This document shows, in pieces, positions 1 to 10,862 of a DNA stretch of 64,000 nt. How positions within the stretch are numbered: position 1 is the first letter of the stretch; every line of letters begins with the position of its first letter. The DNA lies in contig NC_045127.1 of the NCBI RefSeq assembly GCF_007655135.1, positions 9,681,001 to 9,745,000 of the forward strand. Direction: 5' to 3'. The notes beneath the pieces were generated by a model. It ran no database searches, was not told the origin of the DNA, and was given only the letters and a program-made list of their open reading frames with translations. This stretch comes from Punica granatum. Its lineage: Eukaryota > Streptophyta > Magnoliopsida > Myrtales > Lythraceae. Made by a program: the position numbers and the translations under genes.

Positions 1-139
1 GGGCAATCCAGTTTAGGCCCAAATGAAATGGGCGGGCTTCAGGCCCATCATGCACCCTCTGGGCAGCCGAAAAGTGGGCTGAACAGATTATCCCAACTTT
101 CAGACACGGCTTTTCAAAAGCTTCTCAATTTTTTGGGTC
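1..139 (+). pseudogene. copia gag C-terminal end (partial, frame 1)
   Basis: Frame 1 is open from the window edge and reads a Gly/Ser/Pro-rich stretch followed by LSQLSDTAFQKLLNFLG. This resembles the segment just upstream of the protease in many plant copia polyproteins. The frame then changes: the downstream pol frame begins directly at a His-Met-Thr-Gly motif that normally follows the protease active site. The D(S/T)GA active-site segment and some flanking sequence therefore appear deleted, with a frame change. The assignment rests on position and motif style only. Confidence 0.55.
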
Positions 140-142
140 CAC

Positions 143-3100
143 ATGACAGGAGATGTCAACTTATTCGTTGAGTCACAGCCACTTACTGAGAGGCCAAGAA
201 TTCATATACCAAATGGGGGTGTCTTTACTGCTTGCAGAACTGGACGAGTACATATAGGCCCTCTCGTCTTATCAGACGTTTTATTGGTCCCAGAATTTAA
301 TTGCAATCTCATTTCTGCATCTCGGTTATCAAAAGATATGGATTGCTGTGTAATATTCTACACTGATTTTTGTTTAATACAGGACCGCACCACGAGGAGG
401 ACGATTGGAGTGGGTGAGCTCCAAGGGGGTGTGTATTATCTTCGACGTGTGGCTATTCTGGAGCAGGCTAATCGGGTCATCAGTGAAGAGACGGGTGATT
501 TGTGGCATATGCGTCTTGGACATCCATCACGGCGAATCAAGTTTAATGGTATTACTTTAGAATTGAATACAGCTATGAATAAGGAATGTGATATTTGCCT
601 TCGTGCAAAACAGACTCGGTCAAGTTTCGACCTAAGTATGAATAAAGCTGTTTTTCCATTTCAACTGATTCATTGTGATTTGTGGGGACCCTATAGAGTG
701 GCATCTATGTCTGGTGCTCGGTATTTTTTGACGATTGTGGATTATTACAGTCGTGCAGTGTGGTTATATTTATTGCGGGAGAAATCAGAGACGCAGCAAC
801 ATCTTATAAATTTTTGAAAGTTGGTGAAAAATCAGTTTAATCGCACTGTGAAAATAGTGCGAAGTGATAATGGAAAGGAGTTTGTTTCGCGAGAGTTGCA
901 GAATTTTTTCTCTACTGCAGGGATTATTCACCAAACATCTTGCACAGACACACCTCAACAAAATGGGCGTGTCGAGCGGAAACATAGGCATATATTGAAT
1001 GTCGCACGATCGTTACTTTTTCAGGCTGGACTTCCAACTGAATTCTGGGGAGAATGTGTCACAACGGCAGCACATTTGATTAATGTGACTCCCACATCAC
1101 TTTTGGGAGGTAAGAGTCCATATGAGGTCTTATTTGAGAGATCACCGAATTATTCTAACTTGAAGGTCTTTGGATGCTTATGTTATGCACGTGATAAATC
1201 GAGAGACGGGGATAAGTTCAAACCTCGTTCTCACCGATGTGTGTTTGTTGGATATCCGTATGGAAAAAGGGGGTGGCGAGTTTATGATCTTGAAAAGAAC
1301 GAGATATTTGTGACTCGAGATGTTTGGTTCTGCGAAAGGGAGTTCCCATTCTTACAAATAAACGATACTGGGAAGGAAGCTAGTACACGGGTTCATTTCT
1401 TTACTGACAATGAGAAGCATGTCGGTAAAATGAGGAGTCAGGGGGAGTCGAGATTTGAGAACTCGGATGAAAGGGAAGAAGAAAATGGACATCAGCATTC
1501 TTTAAGCCCGATGGGTAATCAACAAGAAGTTTCTGACGAACTACAGACGGAAGAAATTGAAAGACCAGAAGTGGAGACTGCAGATCATCTGTTGCGGCGT
1601 TCCGGTCGAATTAAGTCTACGCCCAGATATTTGAAGGATTTTGAGGTTCATATTCACACCGCTTTACACACACCCCCCAGTTCACCTACTTCATCGAAAT
1701 CCTCAGGTATGGTCCATTCGATCCAACAATATTTATCATATTCTGGTGCTTCTAATCGATATCTTGCATACGTAAGTGCCTTAGATTCGGAGGTGGAACC
1801 TGTGTCTTTTCAAGATGCGGCAGTTAATCCACGGTGGAAGGAAGCTATGGCCGAGGAGATCAGAGCGCTTGAGGCCAATAATACATGGACTATCGAGCGA
1901 TTGCCACCGGGGAAGCGTCCAATTGATTGTAGATGGGTATATAAGATCAAGCGTCGAGCTGATGGGAGCATAGAGAGGTATAAAGCTCGACTTGTTGCGA
2001 AAGGGTTCACTCAGGTCGAGGGAGTGGACTTCAATGAGACATTCGCACCCGTGGCAAAATTGGTCACTGTGCGATGTCTGTTGGCAGTGGCCGTAGCGAA
2101 GGGATGGGAGATACATCAGATGGACGTGAATAATGTATTTCTGCATGGAGATCTCGATGAGGAAGTTTATATGCGTTTACCTCCTGGATATTCTTCCCGG
2201 GGGCAAGGATTGGTGTGTCGACTTCATAAATCACTTTATGGGTTGAGGCAAGCTTCACGAAACTGGTATGACAAACTTGCTGAATCTATGAGACATTATG
2301 GATTCCGACAGTCTGGAGCAGATCATTTATTATTTGTTTTTAATCGTGGCGATATTTTTCTTGCGGCATTGGTATATGTGGATGATATTCTAGTTGTTGG
2401 CAATAGCCATGAGCAATGCATCTGCTTCAAGCGATACCTTGATCGTTGTTTTCGCATTAAGGATTTGGGACCGGTACGGTATTTTTTTGGAATTGAAGTA
2501 AGTAGAATGGAATCCGGTCTTTTTCTTAATCAGAGAAAATATGCGCTCGATATTCTCACAGAGTGTGGGATGCTTGGCGCTCGACCATCCTCATTTCCAA
2601 TGGAGCAACATCATGGATTATCAACAGGATCGAGAGTTTCTTTTGATGACCCTGGGAGATATAGGCGGCTGGTTGGTCGCCTGATTTATCTAACAATTAC
2701 ATGGCCGGAGCTTAGTTATCCTGTGCATATTCTGTCTCAGTTTATGCAAGCTCCTTGTCAGGAACATTGGGATGCTGCGATGCGGGTACTTCGTTACTTA
2801 AAGCAGTCTCCAGGTCAGGGAATTTTTCTTCGGCCAAAGTCATTGGAGCTTGAAGTTTATTGTGACTCGGACTGGGCTAGTTGCCCCATGACTCGTCGTT
2901 CAATTACAGGATATTTCGTTACATTAGGAGGTTGTCCTATCTCCTGGAAAACGAAGAAACAATCCACGGTGGCTCGTTCTTCAGCTGAAGCGGAGTATCG
3001 ACCCATGGCAGGGGCGGTCAGTGAAATCTTATGGCTTCGAAGTTTGCTCAATTCTCTTGGAATCAAGTATAGTGAGCCTACTCGACTATTTTGTGACAAC

Positions 3101-3328
3101 CAAGCTGCTTTACATATTGCAGCAAATCCAGTGTTTCACGAACGAACGAAGCACATAGAGATAGATTGTCATTTTGTTCGTGAACACATTCGGTCTCATA
3201 TCATTAAGACTTCGCATGTTCCTATGAAATTGCAACTTGCAGATATTTTTACGAAGGCTTTAGGACGAGATCGATTCCGTTTTCTCTTGGGCAAGTTGGG
3301 CATTCGGAATCCTCATACTCCAACTTGA
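143..3328 (+). pseudogene. copia pol: integrase, reverse transcriptase, RNase H, split by one in-frame stop
   Basis: Two open segments, 143-817 and 821-3328, are in the same frame and separated only by TGA at 815-817. In order one sees: the end of the protease region (MTGD...VLLVPEFNCNLISASRL); the gag-pre-integrase/HHCC zinc finger (LWHMRLGHPS ... CDICLRAKQ); the integrase core with Asp in IHCDLWGPY, Asp in VRSDNGKEF and Glu in QNGRVERKHR; reverse transcriptase (KARLVAKGFTQ, MDVNNVFLHGDL, YVDDILVVGN); and RNase H (VYCDSDWA, SSAEAEYR, LFCDNQAA). The stop falls between the two integrase Asp residues, so a full integrase could be made only by readthrough. The RT and RNase H catalytic motifs look intact. 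The copy is probably non-autonomous because protease is also missing. Confidence 0.92.
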
Positions 3329-3335
3329 GGGGGAG
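3327..3335 (+). other. polypurine tract of the left copia element
   Basis: The run GAGGGGGAG overlaps the pol stop codon (3326-3328) and lies just before the LTR start. This is the usual place of the plus-strand primer in copia elements. Confidence 0.75.
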
Positions 3336-3338
3336 TAT

Positions 3339-3516
3339 TGCAGAATATATCTTGCCAAGATTAGCGGAGATTTACTACCCTTGTATATTACCTAGCCTTA
3401 TTAAGTTACATACAAATTAGGCAATAGATAATTAGAATTTCTTTCCTCTTTTGATGTAATCAACAGTATATGTACACGTTTGAGTATCAATGAAATTCAA
3501 GCTTTTCAGCTCAACA
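3339..3516 (+). repeat. 3' LTR of the left copia element
   Basis: It starts TGCAGAATAT just downstream of the purine tract and probably ends at ...CTCAACA, giving the usual TG...CA termini and about 178 bp. The right boundary is inferred from the CA end and is uncertain by some bases, because the partner LTR is outside the window. Confidence 0.6.
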
Positions 3517-5802
3517 ATTAACAGATCGTTAGAGACCTGTCAAGGAAGAATCGTACGACTCGCCTTAATCGTAGGGGTCGAAGAACGCAAGGAAACCTTA
3601 AAATCTACAAAGAGCTCGTTTCCATTCAGCTCTGGAGCAGGTGGCTAGGGACTCCAAATGGCTAAATGGATGTCACCAATGGATTGAAAAGGTCGAAAAT
3701 AGGTGGGGTATGTATTTTTTCGAAATTTGGGTGAGGGTAGATGGATGTTTTGCCCGAAAAACGACGTTTTTTGACAATAACGGTTTTTTTTTTGTTCTCT
3801 CATGTACAGCCCTCTTTTCTTCCGAATTCTCTATGTTCTCTGCTCACTCCCTTCCTTTCGAAAATTGCTGAATGAATTCTGAATCAATGAGGGTGATGGG
3901 TAAGAGAGGAATGAAGGTTCTAGATCGGAAAGTTGTGCCAAAAAATCGGGCAAATTCCCACGAACTTCCTTTTTTCTTTTTCAGCTGAACCTGGCCCCTA
4001 TTCAGCTCACCATGCTGACCGAAATCTTCCTAAATCTCTGCTAAAAAATGAATGGGAGAAATGAATTAATGTCATGTGCAAAGAGGAAGGTGAGGCTTGG
4101 ATAATAAAGTTTCGCAAAAACCGGGAAATTTTCTACAAACTTCCTTTCTTCCTTTCTGCTATGAACCTAGCCGTGTTCCTCATCCTCCTGCTGACCGAAT
4201 CCTCTCAAGAATTAATGGAGAGATGAATGTGATTTTCGGGCAAGAAAAGGAGGAGAGGCTTAGATAGGAAAATTGTGTAAAACCGGAAAAACCTTCACAA
4301 ACTTTTTTTTTTTTAATTCTTTTTCAGCTGAACTTAGCCGAATTCTTGGCTTCTTTTGAATGTGTTTTTCTGCTGAAATTAAGAGAGTAAATGCTTGAGG
4401 GAGTGTGAACTTGGAAGGTGAATGCGAGTTTAGAAATTGTCACACGATGAGGATTAATGAAATTTTTTTCTTTCTTTACTCCTTTGCAGCTGCCCTTTTT
4501 TGGCCGAATTCTTCCTTTCTTTGCTGCAAAATGAATGATTTTATTAAAGAAGGAATTTTTGCCAATCAAAGAGCAAACTAGGAAAATGATCAACTGGCAT
4601 AAAGTGTCATGAATGGCCGGTCAAAGGAAATGAATGCAGCCATGTGTTTGCCGAAATTAATGTGGAAGCTTGATTGATGGAATGAGCTTGGAATGATTCT
4701 TAGAATAGCAAAAGATTGAATGAGTTTGGAGACCGGTTAAAGGAGGAAAGATTTGGCCATGCAAGACTACAATGAATGAGTGAAATTCGGCCATATGAAG
4801 GAAGAAACATAATTGGAAGGAAAATGCAAGAGATGAATATAATTGATGTAAAAAGGATTCGGCCATAAAGAGAAAGAAGCAAGAAGAAAATTGGAGTTGG
4901 AAGTGGGATTCAAAATGGAAGAATAAAATCAAAAATGGAAGAAAAGTTAATGGGAAATAAAAGAAGAAAAAGTGACCAAATGTAAAATAAAATAGGAAAG
5001 AAAAGACTTGGATGTGAGTTTAAGAGAAATATGGATGGAATGTGCTAGATTAGGAAAGAATGAGACTAATTTTGCAAATGAAATAAAGAATGGGGCTAGT
5101 TTTATGAAAAACAAAAGATTGGGGCCAATTTGTGAATAATGAAAAGGTGGTGCTAGTTTTGTAAATAAATAAAAGTAACGTGCTAGTTTGCAAAATAATA
5201 AGAAAAAGGCTAGATTGCAAATAAAGAAAGAGCATGGAGCTGGTTTGCAAATAAAAATGGAAAAGTGGCCGTGGGTCCCGCATGGATTTAAGGGATGTTG
5301 GAGGAGTCTAGATCCCAATCAATTGCACATTCAAATTTCGTAACACAAAGGACAAAGTACTGTTGATATGTGTAGAAGGGCGATCCCGACAAGCCTGATA
5401 TTGGTTTATCATGACTTGATGCACTGGGAGCTTGGGAGTCGGTTTTGCCTGGTACGGATAACCGGAGCAACACTAATTGATTCAATTGCATGTTTGCATG
5501 TTTGTGCATTATACTGCTTGTCTGGGCAAGATCTGTCATCCTTTCGTAAACCTTTTAAGTGGCCCTGAAACCTTCCTTTGTCATCATATTTCTTGAGTCG
5601 CCTGGTATGCCCTATCGATCTTACCTTGAATAGTAAACCGACTTTGTCTGATTATTTTCTGCTGGAGCTCATATTATGGCATAATTGGTTCAAGACTTTG
5701 TTGGAGCTGGTGGACCAAAATGGAGTGCTGACACATATAAAACCAAATCCTACAATAATTCATTTTGTAATCGACAAGTCTTATAATATAATTTTAGGAT
5801 AA
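3517..5802. repeat. Non-coding repeat-rich stretch with diverged tandem units
   Basis: No gene is recognised. At 3900-4500 a unit of roughly 165-175 bp recurs: a phrase like AGATCGGAAAGTTGTG followed by CGGG and a CTTCC/TTTTTCAGCTGAAC stretch appears near 3921, 4098 and 4262, with a weaker copy near 4420. At 5060-5260 a shorter unit of about 40-50 bp around GCTAGTTTGCAAATAAA recurs four to five times. The layout could be the remains of a larger LTR element into which the copia copy inserted, but no gypsy coding motif is present. Confidence 0.45.
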
Positions 5803-8035
5803 AATGCACTCATTTCCCTTTTGGAAAAATAACACATAACCCCATTTATTTTAAAAATATATATATGTATTTAGCCCCATTTGACTTATTTGACTGGGCT
5901 TTATTTTTTTTGAGAAAAATATGTACTTGGGCCATAACTTTTAAATTTTTTCTTAAAACTATACATGTACTATTTTACCTAACATGGCCACTGTGTTACA
6001 ATAAATGTTCGTATAAATCCTTCTTACTCTTTATTTTATGTTCTTTAATTTTAGAAATGAAAATTTGAAAAATCAAATAACGTAAAAAAAAAAAGAGGGC
6101 AGAGGAAGAGAGAGGAGAAATACAACTGGCAACATTGTTTTGGGTGGTGGTCACCTACAATAGACACTACTATCCCATAACCATTTGATGCGGCTAGCTC
6201 ACCTCTAGCCACCATCTAGCAAGATGAGGTCTGCAGCATCCTCTGGTGGTATCGCAGAAGGCAGCAATGACCAATGACGCCGTGATCGCCCCTTCTTCTC
6301 TTTATTTCTCTTATCCATTTATAGTTTTTAGCTTCATTGATTTTTATTTTTTATTTTTTATTTTTCAAAATAAAGAAAATATTTTAAAAATAAAAATTTT
6401 ATGTAATGTGGGCTTTAATAAAAATAAACTAGGTGATTATCATTGCGCGGGCGAGTCCATAAATAAAATCTATAATTATCTTCTTACAAAATAAATGTAA
6501 TTATATATATCGAAAAAAAAACATGTATGTATATATATATATATGTTATATAGGTGTATTTGTTTATTGTTTTTTGGTGGATTTTTTTTAAATACATGTT
6601 TTGTAATAACATTCATGACACTAATATTTAACATATGAGTGATTTTCGATGAGGCTGTAGTTATCTTAAAATTCTTAGTAGTGTAAAACTCTCCTTCACA
6701 AAATAACGATCTAAACAGATCGATTTGAGATCTTCTTACGCTTGCATGCATTAATGAACCCTAATTTCATTAGAAAAATAAATTTTAATAATTAAATTTT
6801 GACATAAATTTTTAATAGTTTACTCAAAACATGCTAAGCAATACCTCTTTATCAAGGAATATCATGTCAAGACTGATGACTTCATTAGTCCTTATGCTTA
6901 CGGTATTTCACAATCTTGTCGACCTCACTCTAATCGTCTATGTATTTTTTTCCGGTCCCAATTATTTTAACATATGATAAATCATTGTGGCACCTTGAAT
7001 CAGTGAGAAATAAAAATATGAATAAAAATAAAGTGTCATTTAAATATGTGAAAAAATTAATGAAAATATATAATGCATGTATAGCAATAAAAAGAATTAA
7101 TGAACTCACTAATATAGACCAAATTGATGAAGCCTTTCTGAAAAGACCAAATTGATGTCAGATTAGACCAAATTGATGAAAGATCAGTGTTTGTGTTGGA
7201 TATATAAATCAGTCCGGATTCGAAACTATATCTAGCACTATAGAATTGCGTATGTTTTTGCAAATGGAAACAGAATTATAATAAAAAAAATTACATATCC
7301 CAAATCAAGTTCCGTTGCCTCATAAAAGAAAAAACGGCTACATATATCAACATATATACCTCGGTATATATCAACGATATATAATTATTGCATATATATA
7401 TATATATATCAATATGAGTTCTGTTGATATGGATCTACACAATACCCGAAATTCCCACCATATATAATTTTTTATTTATATATTGACAAAATGATTTTGT
7501 TTACTATATATTCATTTCAATATTTCTAAACGGCTATATATATATATATATGTATATGCAATTATAAAAAGATACAGTATGTATTGGGTTGTATCAAAAA
7601 CATATATTTATTCCTATAATATGTGTTTATGTTAAATTCAACTATTAGTACGTAGATTTTCAGTGGATTATCAATATATAGATTTCATTACATATTTCAT
7701 TGAATATCAAAGATTCCAATGTATGTAATATTCACATAATTAAGGTGACGACGTGGTTTCGCAAGAGCGACTGTAATTCGATGACGTGGCTTCCCCACGT
7801 TTCATATATGGGAGGTGCTTGCACGAGATGGACAAATCATTTAGTATTATTATATATATATATATATATATTGGTGCATGGTCTTAAAAAGAAAGAGATC
7901 CAAAAGTTATGATCTCAATTGGTATTTTTATCAAAAATAATAATTTTGTCAAATAAGTTAAATGGGCATACTTTCCCAACAAATAGGGTTGAGTATCATT
8001 TTTTCAAACTTAAGGGAAGGTGAGTGTATTTTATC
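5803..8035. mobile_element. Possible non-autonomous DNA element with ~55-bp terminal inverted repeats
   Basis: The left end, starting GATAAAATGCACTCA then TTTCCCTT and ACACATAACCCC, matches the reverse complement of the right end, which reads GATAAAATACACTCA then CTTCCCTT and ATACTCAACCC. The similarity extends for about 55 bases with small gaps. TAATTTTA occurs just outside both ends and could be a duplicated target, but the exact termini are ambiguous. The interior is very AT-rich, with (TA)n tracts near 6530, 7390, 7540 and 7850, and has no credible ORF. The superfamily cannot be assigned; a MULE-like or other MITE type is possible. Confidence 0.5.
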
Positions 8036-9542
8036 ATTTAATTTTAAAAAAACTCTTTCCCTTTTTAAAAAAACATTTTTTTTCCATGAGGCAAAAAAAT
8101 AAAGCATATTTCCATAGCCTATAGTTAGAAAATTTTAAAAAATGTAATATTTTTTATATTACTTAGAAGTTTTTCAGGATATACTTTCTCGTCTGTCTTT
8201 CCTTAGAACATTATTAATAGAGATAATTTTTTGGATATCCTTGGTCAATATTGTGATACCCAAGACCAAATCCATATATTAGTCTTCTAATAATAAGATT
8301 GAGTCAATAGTATTTGTTTATTTGTTCTTTAATTAATATTGGGTTAGGATGGTCAATTCATTGATGGTGTCCCGAATCTGCTTATGTCTAAAAGGTTTGA
8401 CGATATTTTGAGATTTTTGAAAATGATTGAATTTTGAGAAACTTTTTTCCAGCAATTGTTCCCTCATATTATTGGACCTCAAATATGTTTTTTAATGAAT
8501 TTTTTGTGAGTTTTACCTTAGTAAAAAGTCGTCTAAATTTGGAGAAAGTGCATAAATTTTGTTTTTGTTCTTCAACATAAAATTTGACCTTTTACTCATT
8601 TGAAATTTCATTTTTTTATATTTTATTTGAATCCAAATGGGATATTTGCGTGTAAATATATTAAGTAAATGAAGCATAATAAAAATAAAGAAAAAGACAT
8701 TTACTTAAATGGTACTTCATGTAAATAATTAGATTCTTCAGAGTACCAGTCTGCCATGTTTAATGATTTAGGGACTTGACAGACATGATGTAGCATTTGG
8801 TTTCGGTCTTTCAAGCCTCACAGTGAGCTGGAGTGGGATATTGACCAAGCGCAAACCGATTGGGATCTCGTTGTTGTAATTTTTATTTTTTATTTGAGAG
8901 TACATCCGTGAGGCATTTATTTGTATATTTATTCTTCTAACGATCCCGATCGACGAGCGCAAGGTTCGAGAGTCGGAACCGGTCGAGTCCATTTACGGGT
9001 CCCCAAGACGAGCGAGACCACACGAGTCACGGGCCCGGTCCACCCGATGAACCGGCCATTATGGCCTGGTTAGCTGAGATGTGAGGATGGTGGACCGATC
9101 CCCTGACTGGAGGATCTGCTCCTCTTTCAGTCCCTTAAACCGAATCGATCATTTCCACGAATTTACGGTGTCAAATCAGGCGAGTCGAGCAAAACCTAAT
9201 CAACGCGGTAAATAAATTAAAAACGGCAAACCTTAGACAAATTGGCGTATTGATAAGGCGTGCGGGATATAAGCCCGCACATAATAAAACCCTTGAATTC
9301 GGAATTTCTGGTTCCGCAAGACCATATGCCTTAGCAACTAGGTGTATCAAATACCTCCAGAACCGGGTAACTCGCCGGCCCTCGACCTCCGAGTCATAAA
9401 CAGGTAGTGGCGACTCCCTTCTCATGCGTGTTCGTCATGCGTCCTCTGGGAAGGCGGACACTCCCAAGCCGTGCTATCGGTCGCACGCATGCAAGCCCTG
9501 ATGAGACGAAATTCAGGTTCACACAGGTATGAAATCAAATGC
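8036..9542. other. Intergenic; AT-rich, then a GC-richer island
   Basis: 8036-8760 is AT-rich with no gene. From about 8940 to 9530 base composition becomes clearly GC-richer, with phrases such as CAGGTAGTGGCGACTCCCTT and GTCCTCTGGGAAGGCGGACA. This looks like non-coding LTR-retrotransposon sequence, and the TGGCGACTCC phrase resembles primer-site neighbourhoods of some Ty3/gypsy elements. That is a resemblance only; no domain is visible. Confidence 0.35.
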
Positions 9543-9545
9543 TAA

Positions 9546-9810
9546 CAATCCGTTTGGTTTTAGGGTCGGTTTTTAAAATTTTAACTCTAATTCTAACTCT
9601 ACTCACTATACAATAAAAGTCAACAACACAATTATTACTTTTTTTCTTTTTCTTCAATTTTTTTAACCATTCAATTTAATTTTTAATACTAAATTCTCTC
9701 AAATATTCATTACTTTTTCACATTTTTTTCTCATAATTCAACAATACAATCATTACAACCACATTAAAATCAAAATTCAACTCTACTTAACTCTAAAACC
9801 AAACATACCA
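9546..9810. mobile_element. Tourist-like (PIF/Harbinger-type) MITE
   Basis: This 265-bp AT-rich element is flanked on both sides by TAA (9543-9545 and 9811-9813). The left end CAATCCGTTTGGTTTTAG and the reverse complement of the right end, TGGTATGTTTGGTTTTAG, agree at 14 of 18 positions. Three-base TAA/TTA duplications and GTTTGGTTT-type termini are typical of PIF/Harbinger-derived MITEs. There is no coding capacity. The right end also shares a GTAGAGTTGAATT...GATTTTAA string with the right end of the Harbinger element at 36888-41403. Confidence 0.75.
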
Positions 9811-9813
9811 TAA

Positions 9814-10854
9814 GCGTTTCCCGGAAAGGGATGATATGCAATGCTAAGCGTTCCTCAAAAGGGATGAAATGAACCACTGACTAGTTGGTAATATTACTCA
9901 CCTGAGTTTATCGGTGATGATAGCTATGTAGTATAGCATCGATTCATGCCCTTATGTGATTAAATTCATGATTATATGTTGATATGCTAGTGGTAAGCAG
10001 TGTATTCAACCTTCTTAATCATGAAACGTAATGACTCGTTTGTTTTGATAGAGGTTTATGATATTTTATCTTCATCTACTGGGACTGAATATGAATGTCT
10101 AGGTTATGGATTGTCAACTTACTAATCTTTAAGCTCATCTCTTAATTTTAACATTTCAGATCAGTAGATCTCAAGGATACGGGATCAGTTTTCGGGAGTA
10201 ACTTTTTGAATAGAAGGTACTTGAATGGAGTCCAAGTCCTTTGGGACCTTTTTGGTAGAGACTCCTTATGTAGATGTTCTAAAGGGGTTAAAAATAGTCT
10301 TAAATGTGTAATTGTGTCCTGCGCATATGTGGTGTTTGAAAAAAGGTCTGTAAGGCTGTTTATAAATTTTAGTTTGCTCTGAACGATCAAACAGATTGTA
10401 TAAAGTCTGTTTAATATATATAAATAGAGGTGCCTTGTATTTTCAAGTTAAGGTTGTGCACGCTTCCGTAATGTCATTTGATCAGCCATTATCGGTCATG
10501 ATTCGAGATTAAGCTAAGGCTTGATCTCAGGTCGTGACAAAAGTGTTTAGTTGAGTCGAGATCTTACTAAGATAAGATGACATCTTTCTGTTGTATAAAA
10601 TCTGTATGTACTCTACCCGCTATAATGAACAGCAACCACAGTAATCAATCTAAGTGTGGACTCATCTTATTCTCTCGTGCGTTTAATTATGAAGTATGGA
10701 CAATGTGGAATTTTAGTATGAACAATAGAATATAATTACATGTTTTTTCTTATGTCAACTAGTATAAATGATCCCTAAAGTTCCGCATCTTATTATTTTG
10801 TTCCCTCTAGGTCAATCATGTGTCTAAACAAGTCCGTCAACCCTAAATAAATAC
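9814..10854. other. Intergenic, no gene seen
   Basis: AT-rich sequence with no recognisable coding, RNA or repeat signature. Confidence 0.5.
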
Positions 10855-10862
10855 CTCATTTC

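Larger units (their letters stand above)
1..3516 (+). mobile_element. Ty1/copia LTR retrotransposon, 3' portion
   Basis: A copia-order polyprotein (gag end, integrase, reverse transcriptase, RNase H, in that order) is followed by a purine tract and a short 3' LTR. The order integrase before reverse transcriptase defines Ty1/copia. The left part (5' LTR, primer site, most of gag) lies outside the window. The copy is damaged: the protease active-site region is missing and an in-frame stop splits the integrase. No target-site duplication can be judged because only one end is visible. Confidence 0.93.

Noticed and set aside
8940..9530. GC-rich island as a protein gene
   Set aside because: The frames are short and show no domain; the text resembles non-coding LTR-element sequence instead.
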